The notes: generated by a model from the sequence alone, not told the origin. Positions 14,202-22,946 are shown, counted from the first letter of the stretch. The stretch: 41,800 nucleotides of DNA from an uncultured Eubacteriales bacterium (GCA_949067325.1 CARTDZ010000004.1:1-41800), one strand, 5' to 3'. Made by a program: numbers and translations.

Positions 14202-15418
14202 TGAAAATGTTTAAGAAAAAAGTCAAAAGCCCCAAATCTCAAAAAGCAGAAGAAAAACGACAGAAGCAAAAGCTTTCGACCTCTGCAAACAATTTAAAAA
14301 GTCGCGTAAAAATCAAAATCAAGTCACTCAATCAAGAAAAAAAACTCAATCTTCTTTCAAAACAGGTCAAGCTTTTCAATGTAGATCGACTTGAAAAAAA
14401 CATTACAAACTTCGAAATAGAAGAGACGTCTTTAAAAACCACCAAAAAGTTTTTGCTTGACAACCAAATAGAAATATTGGAAATACAATCACATGGCGTA
14501 AAAAAACACTTAAAAACATTTTTCAAAAGTTGGGGGATTATTGCCGCAGCTTTGCTTTTGACATTGACTTACGCTGTGCAGTACAATTTTATTTTAAAAG
14601 TGCAAATAGATGGAACAGTCAAACTTTCACAGACTGAAATAGCAGCCTTCATTGAAGACAATCTTCCTTCTCACTTTAAAGCAAAAATTGACACTCAAGA
14701 TCTTGAAATCAAACTAAAAGCAAACTTTGAGAGGATAAGTGCTGTAAGTGCAGCCATAATAGGTCAAACACTTGCTATCAACATAAGCGAGGCATATATA
14801 CCAAATGAGCTTGAAGGTGATTTTCAACCAATACTTTCAACTTGCGATGGCATAATCACTGATATTGATTTGGTTCAAGGCACGCTAGCGGTCAAAGTAG
14901 GCGACGTGGTGCGAAAAGGTGAGCCTCTCGTATTGCCTTACATTGTCGACACAGATGGCGAACAACGTGAAGTAAAACCTGAAGCCAAAATTCAAGCAGA
15001 CGTTTGGCTTTATGGTGAAAGCAAACATAGTGACTATTCGCGAAGAATAGAACGCACTGGCAATAAAAAGGAATACTCAGAAGTATATCTTCATGGTATA
15101 AAAATTTATTCCAACAAAAAAAGCAATCCTTTCAGTCAGTTCGAGCTTGAAGAACACCAAAAAATTCTTTCACAAAACCTGATTTTGCCACTCACTGTCA
15201 AATATTACACCTATTATGAAACACACGAAGTGATTGAAAATCTCTCATTCAGTCAGGTAGAAACCCAAAAAATTGCTGAGGCACGTCAAAATGCCTTGAT
15301 TTATTTGCAAGAAAGTGAGATAATAAAAAATGAAACTTATACTATAAAGTCTGTTGCTGGCGTAAGCAATGTCAACTACGTGATTACTGTCAGTAGAGAA
15401 ATAGGAGGAAACAAATGA
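14201..15418 (+). CDS. yqfD: Sporulation protein YqfD
   Basis: This is a 405-residue membrane protein. A basic N-terminal region of about 110 residues precedes a single membrane helix (about residues 107-125, GIIAAALLLTLTYAVQYNFI). The extracellular YqfD core follows, with the conserved AIIGQTLAINISEAYIPNEL, then CDGIITDIDLVQGTLAVKVG and VVRKGEPLVLPYI. YqfD is a mother-cell protein needed for efficient forespore engulfment and spore formation. Start ATG 14201 overlaps the yqfC stop and has GAGG (14190-14193) seven bases ahead. Its TGA overlaps the ybeY ATG. In Bacillus and most clostridia phoH and pgpH (yqfF) sit between yqfD and ybeY; here both are missing. Confidence 0.93.
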   Translation: MKMFKKKVKSPKSQKAEEKRQKQKLSTSANNLKSRVKIKIKSLNQEKKLNLLSKQVKLFNVDRLEKNITNFEIEETSLKTTKKFLLDNQIEILEIQSHGVKKHLKTFFKSWGIIAAALLLTLTYAVQYNFILKVQIDGTVKLSQTEIAAFIEDNLPSHFKAKIDTQDLEIKLKANFERISAVSAAIIGQTLAINISEAYIPNELEGDFQPILSTCDGIITDIDLVQGTLAVKVGDVVRKGEPLVLPYIVDTDGEQREVKPEAKIQADVWLYGESKHSDYSRRIERTGNKKEYSEVYLHGIKIYSNKKSNPFSQFELEEHQKILSQNLILPLTVKYYTYYETHEVIENLSFSQVETQKIAEARQNALIYLQESEIIKNETYTIKSVAGVSNVNYVITVSREIGGNK

Positions 15419-15900
15419 AAATAATTTTTTCCAACGTGCCAATTTTGCAACGAAGGCTTATTAAAAAGCTTTTTGCTAAAGCACTTGAAAAAACTTCAAA
15501 CGCTGACAATCAAAAACTTTATGTTGGCCTAAAATTTGTCAGTGAACAAGAGATAAATTTGCTAAACAAACAGCATCGCAACATAGACAAGGTGACCGAT
15601 GTGTTATCTTTTCCTATGCTTGATATAAAATGGCCGCAAAAGCTTTCAGACTTTGAGGACCAGCGCGATCCAGACGGCAGTCTCAATATTGGCGATATAG
15701 CAGTTTGCACAAAAAAAGCTGCACTTCAAGCAAAAGAGTATGGCAATACTTACAAAAGAGAACTCGCTTTTTTATCACTTCATGGTTTTTTGCATCTTCT
15801 TGGTTTTGACCATATTGAAAAGGAAGAAGAAAAGACCATGATGGCCTTGGCTGAAGGGATTTTGTCACAGCTTAAATTAAAAAGGAGTGAGAATGTATAG
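15415..15900 (+). CDS. ybeY: Endoribonuclease YbeY
   Basis: This is a 161-residue zinc metallo-RNase. The three-His motif is complete: HGFLHLLGFDH at about residues 123-133. The upstream NKQHRNIDKVTDVLSFPM block is the family's other conserved region. YbeY acts in 16S rRNA 3'-end maturation and ribosome quality control. It overlaps yqfD by 4 bases (ATGA). Its own end overlaps the start of era by 8 bases. The YbeY-Era pairing is widely conserved and fits their shared role in 30S maturation. Confidence 0.96.
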   Translation: MKIIFSNVPILQRRLIKKLFAKALEKTSNADNQKLYVGLKFVSEQEINLLNKQHRNIDKVTDVLSFPMLDIKWPQKLSDFEDQRDPDGSLNIGDIAVCTKKAALQAKEYGNTYKRELAFLSLHGFLHLLGFDHIEKEEEKTMMALAEGILSQLKLKRSENV

Positions 15901-16729
15901 TTTTGGATTTGTAGGGGTTTTTGGCAAGCCCAATGCAGGAAAGTCAAGCCTTGTAAATGCTCTTGTTGGCGAAAAAGTTGCAATTGTATCACATCGTCCG
16001 CAGACAACTCGTGACAATATTTTGGGGATTATGAACGGCAAAAATTATCAAATCGTTTTTGTTGACACGCCAGGCATACATCACAGCAAAAACCAACTTG
16101 ACAAAAGAATGATGAAGCAAGTTCGCTCAGCTCTTGCTTCAGTTGACCTTTCTCTTTATCTTATTGACGGCACAAAATTGCCTGATCAAGAGGAACTTGA
16201 CTACATAAATCATATCAAAGAAGAGCATTATGTTGTGCGAACAAAAATTGACAAAAAAGAACTGAAAGACTTTGAGTTTGATTTTGAAGTTTCGTCAAAA
16301 ACTGGCAAGAATTTAAGCGAGCTTCGCGAGTTTATCATCTCAAAAATACCCAAGTCAAAGACCAAAAATTTTCTTTATGATGAAGAATATTTCACTGATA
16401 AAAGTGTCAAATTTTTGGCGGGCGAGCAAATTCGAGAAGAGTGCTTAAATCTTTTTGAAGATGAAATTCCTCATGGAATTGCCGCACAAATAAACAGGTT
16501 TGATGAAAAGGAAAACCTAATCATTGTTGAAGCTGATATCGTCTGCGAGCAGTCGCGACATAAAGGCATTATCATTGGCAAAGGTGGCAAAAATTTAAAA
16601 ATTATAGGCCAAAAAACAAGGGAGTATTTGGAAGAACTTATGGGCAAAAAAGTCATGCTAAAACTCTTTGTCAAGGTGGAAGAAAATTGGCGTGATAAAC
16701 CAAGCAAGTTGAATAATTTAGGTTATTAA
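15893..16729 (+). CDS. era: GTPase Era
   Basis: This is a 278-residue GTPase for 30S ribosome maturation with an N-terminal G domain and C-terminal KH domain. G1 is GKPNAGKSS, the switch region RPQTTRDNI, G3 DTPGIH. The KH loop GIIIGKGGKNLK is intact. Start ATG 15893 is chosen because AAGGAG sits about seven bases ahead; the GTG at 15887 is too close. Two oddities are visible. The G4 motif is TKID instead of NKxD, and the G4-to-G5 segment (TKID to SSKTG) is about 20 residues, shorter than usual, which accounts for the length below the typical 300. A terminator follows, so recO is not linked. Confidence 0.96.
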   Translation: MYSFGFVGVFGKPNAGKSSLVNALVGEKVAIVSHRPQTTRDNILGIMNGKNYQIVFVDTPGIHHSKNQLDKRMMKQVRSALASVDLSLYLIDGTKLPDQEELDYINHIKEEHYVVRTKIDKKELKDFEFDFEVSSKTGKNLSELREFIISKIPKSKTKNFLYDEEYFTDKSVKFLAGEQIREECLNLFEDEIPHGIAAQINRFDEKENLIIVEADIVCEQSRHKGIIIGKGGKNLKIIGQKTREYLEELMGKKVMLKLFVKVEENWRDKPSKLNNLGY

Positions 16730-16751
16730 AAGGGCTTAACAAGCTCTTTTT
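16728..16751 (+). terminator. Terminator of the floA-era operon
   Basis: A 10-bp stem AAAAGGGCTT/AAGCTCTTTT (one G-U) with a 3-nt loop begins within the stop codon of era and ends in T residues. Confidence 0.82.
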
Positions 16752-16802
16752 TATTTTCAAAAAATGTTTTTAATGCATATTTAAAAATATCCTTAAAAAA
16801 TA

Positions 16803-16833
16803 TTAACATTATTTGCCTCAATTGTGATAAAAT
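16803..16833 (+). promoter_or_regulatory. Probable extended -10 promoter of the phosphoketolase gene
   Basis: TAAAAT at 16828-16833 is preceded by TGA (extended -10). A weak TTAACA lies at 16803-16808 with a 19-bp spacer. The start point would be near the AGGAG (16840-16844), giving a very short leader. Confidence 0.5.
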
Positions 16834-16850
16834 AATCTTAGGAGAAAAAT

Positions 16851-19199
16851 ATGAAAACCTATCTCGAAAAAGACTATCTCAAAAATCTTGACGGCTACTT
16901 TAGGGCAGCAAATTATTTGTCAGCCGCTCAGCTTTATCTTCTTGACAATCCACTTCTCAAAGAGCCGCTTTTGCCAAAGCATATAAAGAAAAAAATTGTA
17001 GGCCACTGGGGAACTGTTCCTGGCCAAAACTTTGTCTATGTGCACTGCAACCGCGTTATAAACAAATATGATCTTGATATGCTGCTTATTTCTGGCCCTG
17101 GGCATGGCGGAAACTTTTTTGTAGCCAATTCATATCTTGAAGGCCATTACAGCGAAGTTTACCCAAGCGTAAGCCTTGACAAAAAAGGTATGACAAAACT
17201 TTGCAAGCAGTTTTCTTTTGCAACTGGCATTTCAAGCCACGTCGCACCAGAAACCCCAGGCTCTATGCATGAGGGCGGCGAGCTTGGTTACAGCCTCGCT
17301 CACGGCTTTGGTGCAGTGCTTGACAATCCTGACCTTATCGCGACTGTCATTGTTGGTGACGGCGAAGCGGAAACAGGCCCGCTTGCAACTTCATGGCAAC
17401 TCAACAAGTTTTTAAGCCCAAAATCTGATGGTGCAGTTTTGCCAGTATTGCATCTCAATGGCTATAAAATTTCAAACCCAACAATATTTTCTCGCATTTC
17501 AAAAGAGGAAGTTGCCTCATTCTTCCATGGCTGCGGCTGGCAACCAATTTTTGTTGAAGGCGACAAACCTGAAAAAATGCATATAAAAATGGCGAAAGCG
17601 ATGGATCAAGCTATCACAAAAATCAAAAAAATTCAATCTGATGCACGCGACGGCAAGTTAAAACAAAGACCAATTTATCCAATGATAGTGCTTAGAACGC
17701 CTAAAGGTTGGACAGGGCCAAAAGAAGTCGATGGCAAAAAAATTGAAGGCTCATTTAGGGCGCACCAAGTGCCAATAGATATGTCTAAAGAAGATCATCT
17801 GCAAAAACTTGAAGCTTGGCTTAAAAGCTATCGCCCAGAAGAACTTTTTGATGACAACTATCGTTTAAAGCCTCAATACGCTCAAGTCGCACCTCAAGGT
17901 GACCGACGCATTTCAGCAAACATTCACACAAACGGCGGCAAACTTTTAAAAGACCTAATTATGCCAGACTTTCGTGATTATGCCTTAAAAATCGATGGCC
18001 ATGGCAAGACGAAAGCACAAGACATGATGGAGCTTGGAAAGTTTATTCGTGACATTTTTGTGTTGAATAAAGACAACAAAAACTATCGCATTTTCAGCCC
18101 AGATGAAGCTATGTCAAATCGCTTAAATCATGTTTTTGAAAGCGAAAAACGTGATTTTAACGCGCAAATCCTTAAAAATGACGAATTTTTATCGCCAGAC
18201 GGAAGGGTTATGGACGCATTTCTAAGCGAACACGCCTGCGAGGGTATGCTTGAAGGATATCTTCTTACTGGCCGTCACGGAATGTTTGCAAGCTATGAAG
18301 CTTTTATACGAGTGGTTGACAGTATGGTCTCTCAGCACGCAAAATGGCTCAAGATATGTTCAGATATAAAATGGCGTGCGCCTATCTCATCTTTAAATAT
18401 TCTTCTTACATCAAATGTTTGGCAGCAAGACCACAATGGCTATACTCATCAAGAGCCAGGCTTTCTTGACCACATCATAAACAAAAAGGCAGATATCGTG
18501 CGGGCTTATCTTCCACCTGACACAAATTGCCTGCTTTCTTGCTTTGACCACTGCAGCCGCAGCAAGGATTATATAAATGTCCTTGTTGCTTCAAAGCACC
18601 CATCATTGCAGTGGCTTTCAATGGACGAGGCAATTGAGCATTGCACAAAAGGTGTCGGCGTTTGGGAGTGGGCTGGCTGCAAAAAGAATGTCAAACCAGA
18701 TATTGTCATTGCTTCCTGCGGCGACACAACAACACTTGAAGCACTCGCTGCAACACAAATATTAAAAGAAGAACTGCCAAACCTCAAAGTCCGCTTCGTC
18801 AATGTCGTTGATCTTATGAAGATGGAAGATTTTAGCGAACATCCTCACGGCCTTACCTCGAAGGAGTTTGACGAAATATTTACAAAAGATAGACCAGTTG
18901 TTTTCAACTTCCATGGCTATCCAAAACTTATTCACGAATTTTTGGTCAAACGCACAAACAAAAATTTCGACGTGCATGGCTATATGGAAGAAGGCTCTAT
19001 CACAACCGCATTTGATATGCGCGTTCAAAACCAGATTGACAGGTTCTCTCTTGTAAAATCAGCCATAAAAGCACTGGGACTAGAAGGGGAACAAAAGGCC
19101 TTGCTTGACAAAATGGAAGCGCTTCTTGCAAAGCATAAAAAATATATTGCAAAGTATGGCGTAGACATGAGTGAAGTTGCAGATTTTTCTTGGAAATAA
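16851..19199 (+). CDS. xfp: Xylulose-5-phosphate/fructose-6-phosphate phosphoketolase
   Basis: This is a 782-residue thiamine-diphosphate enzyme that splits xylulose 5-phosphate (and often fructose 6-phosphate) with phosphate into acetyl phosphate plus glyceraldehyde 3-phosphate or erythrose 4-phosphate. Family markers run in order: GHWGTVPGQNFVYVHCNR, GPGHGG, SHVAPETPGSMHEGGELGYS, the TPP motif VGDGEAETGPLATSWQLNKF, HLNGYKISNPT, GRHGMFASYEAF, QDHNGYTHQEPGFLDH. The length is close to the family norm (about 790). SD AGGAG precedes ATG 16851. No ackA or pta gene is near, so the acetyl-phosphate outlet must be elsewhere. It indicates a phosphoketolase-type sugar route. Substrate preference between X5P and F6P cannot be read here. 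Confidence 0.97.
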   Translation: MKTYLEKDYLKNLDGYFRAANYLSAAQLYLLDNPLLKEPLLPKHIKKKIVGHWGTVPGQNFVYVHCNRVINKYDLDMLLISGPGHGGNFFVANSYLEGHYSEVYPSVSLDKKGMTKLCKQFSFATGISSHVAPETPGSMHEGGELGYSLAHGFGAVLDNPDLIATVIVGDGEAETGPLATSWQLNKFLSPKSDGAVLPVLHLNGYKISNPTIFSRISKEEVASFFHGCGWQPIFVEGDKPEKMHIKMAKAMDQAITKIKKIQSDARDGKLKQRPIYPMIVLRTPKGWTGPKEVDGKKIEGSFRAHQVPIDMSKEDHLQKLEAWLKSYRPEELFDDNYRLKPQYAQVAPQGDRRISANIHTNGGKLLKDLIMPDFRDYALKIDGHGKTKAQDMMELGKFIRDIFVLNKDNKNYRIFSPDEAMSNRLNHVFESEKRDFNAQILKNDEFLSPDGRVMDAFLSEHACEGMLEGYLLTGRHGMFASYEAFIRVVDSMVSQHAKWLKICSDIKWRAPISSLNILLTSNVWQQDHNGYTHQEPGFLDHIINKKADIVRAYLPPDTNCLLSCFDHCSRSKDYINVLVASKHPSLQWLSMDEAIEHCTKGVGVWEWAGCKKNVKPDIVIASCGDTTTLEALAATQILKEELPNLKVRFVNVVDLMKMEDFSEHPHGLTSKEFDEIFTKDRPVVFNFHGYPKLIHEFLVKRTNKNFDVHGYMEEGSITTAFDMRVQNQIDRFSLVKSAIKALGLEGEQKALLDKMEALLAKHKKYIAKYGVDMSEVADFSWK

Positions 19200-19243
19200 A
19201 AAAACTCAGTATTGACGTATTTTGTTTTGTTTTCGACATATTG

Positions 19244-19254
19244 TATGCTAAAAT
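19244..19254 (+). promoter_or_regulatory. Extended -10 promoter of the GT4 gene overlapping the xfp terminator
   Basis: TATGCTAAAAT is an extended -10 (TGC then TAAAAT at 19249-19254). A -35-like TTGTTT lies about 16 bp upstream. RNA starting near 19261 would lack the left arm of the 19251-19283 hairpin, so it would not be terminated while read-through from xfp would be. Confidence 0.45.
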
Positions 19255-19290
19255 AAAACTGCTTAAACAAAGCGGTTTTATTTTTTATTT
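19251..19290 (+). terminator. Terminator of the phosphoketolase gene
   Basis: A 14-bp stem (19251-19264 with 19270-19283, one T-G pair) with a 5-nt loop is followed by T-rich sequence. Confidence 0.88.
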
Positions 19291-19338
19291 AGGAATAGAA
19301 ATAACCTAAATAATATACAATAATTTTGAGGTACAAAA

Positions 19339-20490
19339 ATGAAAATAACCCTTGTTTGTGACGTTTTTGGCGAAGAAAACAATGGAACAACAATAACTGC
19401 AAGAAGGCTTATTGATGGGCTAAAAGCAAGAGGTCATGATGTAAGAATGCTTTCAACATATTCTGACCCTAGCGGCGACCCAATGTTTTATACAGTTCCT
19501 TGCAAAAACTTTGGCATTTTAAACGAATATGTTGAAAAAAATGGCGTCAAACTTGCAAAGGTAGACGAAGACATTATAAGAGCAGCACTCGACGGTGTAG
19601 ACGTCGCTCACGTCATGATGCCTTTTGCTCTTTCACGAGCTTGCCTTCCAATTTTGCAAGAACTTGACCTTCCTTTCACAACAGCCTTTCATGTTCAGCC
19701 AGAAAATGTGACTGTCCATGTAGGCCTTCAAAATTTTGAATTTGCAAACAAAATGGTCTACGATTTCTTTAGAAGTACATTATATAAACATACAAATTAT
19801 ATTCATTGTCCTACTGAATTTATAAGTGAGCAGTGTGAAAAACATGGTTACAAAGCTCAAAAGTTCATCATCTCAAACGGTGTTGCCAAAAACTTTAAAA
19901 AAGACCCAACAATCAAAAAACCAGCTGAGTATGAAGGCAAATTTTGCATACTTTTTTCAGGCAGATATTCAAAAGAAAAACGTCATGATCTTTTAATAAA
20001 AGCTGCCATGAAAAGCAAATATAAAGACAAAATTCAGCTTATATTTGCAGGCCGCGGGCCTTGTGAAAACAGCCTTAAAAGAAAGGGTAGACGTCTGCCA
20101 AATCCAATAAGTTTTGTCTTTTTGGACAAAGACAAGCTCAACGAAACAATAAATTTTTGCGACCTATATGTTCACCCATCTGATGTTGAAATTGAAGCTA
20201 TAAGCTGCCTTGAAGCTATCACTTGCGGTCTTGTTCCAGTCATTTCAAACTCAAAAAAATCGGCCACAAGATACTTTGCAATTCATGATACAAATTCTTT
20301 CAATGCAGGCAAAGCGGGTGACCTTGCAAACAAAATCGATTATTGGATAGAACACCCAGAAGAAAAAGAATTGGTAAGTCGTGAATACATTGATTACTCC
20401 AAACAATTTGATATTGACGCTTGTATTGATGAAATGGTGAATATGTTTGAACAGGCTATCAATGACAAAAAGCAACTTAAAAATGTTTAA
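19339..20490 (+). CDS. Glycosyltransferase family 4 protein
   Basis: This is a 383-residue GT-B fold glycosyltransferase. The N-terminal Rossmann start MKITLVCDVFGEENNGTTI with ARRLIDGLKARGHDVRML is the acceptor domain. The C-terminal donor domain has ILFSGRYSKEKRHDLLIKA, IFAGRGPCENSL and the GT4 E-x7-E type motif in VEIEAISCLEAITCGLVPV. The pattern resembles mannosyl- and glucosyltransferases acting on diacylglycerol or phosphatidylinositol, so glycolipid synthesis is plausible; the actual sugar and acceptor are not readable. No signal peptide; it would work at the inner face of the membrane. SD TTGAGG precedes ATG 19339. It has its own promoter and a terminator shared with murB. Confidence 0.92.
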   Translation: MKITLVCDVFGEENNGTTITARRLIDGLKARGHDVRMLSTYSDPSGDPMFYTVPCKNFGILNEYVEKNGVKLAKVDEDIIRAALDGVDVAHVMMPFALSRACLPILQELDLPFTTAFHVQPENVTVHVGLQNFEFANKMVYDFFRSTLYKHTNYIHCPTEFISEQCEKHGYKAQKFIISNGVAKNFKKDPTIKKPAEYEGKFCILFSGRYSKEKRHDLLIKAAMKSKYKDKIQLIFAGRGPCENSLKRKGRRLPNPISFVFLDKDKLNETINFCDLYVHPSDVEIEAISCLEAITCGLVPVISNSKKSATRYFAIHDTNSFNAGKAGDLANKIDYWIEHPEEKELVSREYIDYSKQFDIDACIDEMVNMFEQAINDKKQLKNV

Positions 20491-20607
20491 AATAAAAAAG
20501 AAAATTAAACATATACTGCTTACAAAGAAAAAAAATATAGCATACAAAACGAAAATTTAACTTTTAAAAAAAATACTATATAAATTATATAAAATAACAA
20601 AAAAATT

Positions 20608-20646
20608 AAAAAAGAGGGCTTTTATTTAAAAAAATCCTCTTTTTTT
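20608..20646. terminator. Bidirectional terminator overlapping the 3' end of murB
   Basis: The stem AAAAAAGAGG (20608-20617) pairs with CCTCTTTTTT (20636-20645) around an 18-nt loop. The right arm and loop include the last codons of murB. It serves the glycosyltransferase gene (T run to the right) and murB (T run on the minus strand). Confidence 0.72.
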
Positions 20647-21461
20647 GACGAAATTATTTCAATTTCAGTTTCAAGACAAATGCCAAACTTTTCTTCAACT
20701 TGTTTTTGTGTCAGTTTTATAAGACTTGTCATGTCGTCAAAACTTGCATTGCCCATATTCAAAAATATGTTTGCGTGCTTGTCTGAAATCATCGCGTCGC
20801 CAATTCGTTTGCCTTTAAGAGAACATTCCTCAATAAGCTTTCCAGCACTTAAAGTTGCAGGATTTTTAAAAATGCTGCCCAAACTTTTTCCTTGCGGCTG
20901 CGAAGCTAGTCTTATATCACGATATTTTGCAAACTCGCGAAAAAGTTGACATTCGCTCACTACGGGAAGCTTAAACTGTGCCTGCAAAATAACACCTGAA
21001 ATGCTGCTTGAGTGATATGCAAAAGCTATATCTTCTTTTTTCAAATATCTTACTTTTTTGCCATCAAATATTTTGAGTTTTACCAAATGTTCAGACACTG
21101 TCTGCTCAAAACAGCTTGCATTGTTTTTTATTGCACCACCAATGGTTGCGGGGATAAGCGCCAAGCGTTCAAATCCGCCAAGATTGTGCTTTGAGGTATA
21201 TTTAAAAGCCTCATACAAACTTATGCCACAACTGCAACAAAATTTGTCATTTTCAATTTTCAATTTTTGTTTTAGCAGCCTTGTTGAAATTATGACTTTA
21301 TCAACTTCATCACCAAACAAAATATTGCTGCCATTGCCAATGACTTTGCAGCATGGGTGAAATTTTAAGAGATCTACAAATTCCTTTTCGTCTTGCGGCA
21401 AAAACAATTTTCCTTTTCCACCAATGCCCATGGTGGAGAAATTTTTTAATAAAACGTCCAT
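20622..21461 (-). CDS. murB: UDP-N-acetylenolpyruvoylglucosamine reductase
   Basis: This is a 279-residue FAD enzyme for the second committed step of UDP-MurNAc synthesis. Visible motifs are the FAD-binding KVIGNGSNILF, LALIPATIGGAIKNNASCF, the proton-donor Ser in GKSLGSIFKNP, DKHANIFLN, and the C-terminal catalytic Glu region CLETEIEI. No SD precedes ATG 21461, but TAAAAA lies seven bases upstream on the minus strand with a TTGCAC 18 bp further back, so a leaderless message is likely. It is divergent from murC with 66 bases between the starts, so the second step and the L-alanine ligation are controlled from one compact region. Confidence 0.96.
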   Translation of the reverse strand: MDVLLKNFSTMGIGGKGKLFLPQDEKEFVDLLKFHPCCKVIGNGSNILFGDEVDKVIISTRLLKQKLKIENDKFCCSCGISLYEAFKYTSKHNLGGFERLALIPATIGGAIKNNASCFEQTVSEHLVKLKIFDGKKVRYLKKEDIAFAYHSSSISGVILQAQFKLPVVSECQLFREFAKYRDIRLASQPQGKSLGSIFKNPATLSAGKLIEECSLKGKRIGDAMISDKHANIFLNMGNASFDDMTSLIKLTQKQVEEKFGICLETEIEIISSKKEDFFK

Positions 21462-21527
21462 ACTTATTTTTTATGCTTTTGCTTTTTTAAAGTGCAACTA
21501 AAAAGCTGCAACAACATATATTCTACT
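21462..21527. promoter_or_regulatory. Divergent murB/murC promoter region
   Basis: These 66 bases hold a minus-strand promoter (TTGCAC and TAAAAA, 18-bp spacer) ending seven bases before the murB ATG, and a plus-strand TATATT (21517-21522) five bases before the murC ATG. Neither gene has an SD. Confidence 0.55.
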
Positions 21528-22868
21528 ATGCTTGAAAACTACCACAAAATACATATCGTTGGCATTGGCGGAATTTCACTTTCGGCCATAGCTCTCATCT
21601 TAAAAAAAGAAGGCAAAATTGTCACAGGCACAGATGTGCATTTGACAAATCTTACAAAAGCTTTGAAAGAAAATTTTGGTATTCCTATCAAAAAAGGCCA
21701 TTCTCCACAATTTGTTTCTTCCTGCGACGCACTTGTCTATACAAGTGCGATCAATGAAAGCGACCGTGATTTTTCGCTTGCAAAAAAACTTGGCAAGCCA
21801 TGCTTTTCGCGTGCTGAAATTTTGGGAATGATAAGCGAAGGCAAAAGGACAATTTCTGTTGCAGGCTCGCACGGCAAAACCACAACAACTGCTATGCTTT
21901 CTGTTATGCTAGAAGAAGCTGACAAAAGCCCAACTGCACACATAGGGGGTATGGCTGAAAACTTTGGGTCAAATGTTCATTTTGGCACAAGTGATTTGTT
22001 TGTGACTGAGGCTTGTGAATACAAAGATAGCTTTTTGCATTTGACAAACGAAATAGCGCTTGTTTTAAATCTTTCTGCTGACCATCTTGATTATTTCAAA
22101 ACGTTTGAAAACTATATATCTTCTTTCAAAAAGTTTGTAAAAAACACCAAAAAAGTGCTTATAACCAACTATGACGATGACAATTGCAAAAAACTTAAAC
22201 ATAAAAATGTTATTTCATATTCAATAAAAAATCCAAGTGATGTTATGGCAAAAAATATTAAGAAGTTTGAAAATGGCAGGTTTGGGTTTGAACTTTTTTA
22301 TCGTGAAAAAAAGCTGGGCAATATCAAACTTAAAGTCATGGGCTTTCACAATATTTACAATGCGCTTGCAGTTGCCGCAGTTGGGCTTTATTTAAAATTG
22401 CCTTTTATAAAAATCAAAAAGGGCATCGAGGCTTTTAGCGGCGTTGAAAGAAGAAATCAGGTGGTCTTTGAAAGCAAAAATTGTCTTGTGCTTCATGATT
22501 ACGCTCACCACCCAGAAGAAATATCTTCAACCCTTAAAACTTATAAAGAACTAGGTGGAAAGCTTATAGCTATCTTTCAACCTCACACCTTTTCAAGAAC
22601 CAAAGACCTTTTTGATGAATTTGTAAAATGTTTTGACTGTGCTGATGAAGTTTGGTTTTTGCCCATTTATCCGGCTCGCGAAAAGCCGATCAAAGGTATA
22701 ACTTCTTTCACGCTCGCCAGACAGGTTGCTTTGAAGGGCAAAAAGGTGAGATATTTTAAGAATTTTCAGCTTTGCAGAAGCGAAATCATCATAACCCCAG
22801 ATAACAAAACAGTCTATGCAATTTTAGGTGCAGGAGACATTGTCGAACTTGCTTCAGGCCTCAAATAA
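21528..22868 (+). CDS. murC: UDP-N-acetylmuramate--L-alanine ligase
   Basis: This is a 446-residue cytoplasmic Mur ligase that adds L-alanine to UDP-MurNAc. Domain 1 starts HIVGIGGISLSAIALIL. The ATP P-loop is GSHGKTTTTAML, followed by HIGGMAENFGSN, the ligase block LNLSADHLDYF and the C-terminal LHDYAHHPEEIS and IFQPHTFSRTKDL. Start ATG 21528 is preferred over the GTG at 21492: it gives the usual distance to the first glycine-rich motif, and TATATT at 21517-21522 is right upstream, so translation from a leaderless RNA is likely. Its stop codon lies in the loop of its terminator. Confidence 0.95.
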   Translation: MLENYHKIHIVGIGGISLSAIALILKKEGKIVTGTDVHLTNLTKALKENFGIPIKKGHSPQFVSSCDALVYTSAINESDRDFSLAKKLGKPCFSRAEILGMISEGKRTISVAGSHGKTTTTAMLSVMLEEADKSPTAHIGGMAENFGSNVHFGTSDLFVTEACEYKDSFLHLTNEIALVLNLSADHLDYFKTFENYISSFKKFVKNTKKVLITNYDDDNCKKLKHKNVISYSIKNPSDVMAKNIKKFENGRFGFELFYREKKLGNIKLKVMGFHNIYNALAVAAVGLYLKLPFIKIKKGIEAFSGVERRNQVVFESKNCLVLHDYAHHPEEISSTLKTYKELGGKLIAIFQPHTFSRTKDLFDEFVKCFDCADEVWFLPIYPAREKPIKGITSFTLARQVALKGKKVRYFKNFQLCRSEIIITPDNKTVYAILGAGDIVELASGLK

Positions 22869-22883
22869 TGAGGTCTTTTTTTT
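22856..22883 (+). terminator. Terminator of murC
   Basis: The stem AGGCCTCA (22856-22863) pairs with TGAGGTCT (22869-22876, one G-U) with a 5-nt loop containing the stop codon, followed by a T run. Confidence 0.82.
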
Positions 22884-22892
22884 AATTTGCTA

Positions 22893-22921
22893 TTGACTTT
22901 AGCGGCAAACTATGGTAGAAT
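22893..22921 (+). promoter_or_regulatory. Promoter of the ABC transporter/giant surface protein operon
   Basis: TTGACT (22893-22898) and TAGAAT (22916-22921) are 17 bp apart with TGG before the -10 (extended). It is the only convincing promoter found before the terminator at 37197-37228. Confidence 0.82.
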
Positions 22922-22946
22922 ATCTTAGATTTTATGAGGGGAAAAT

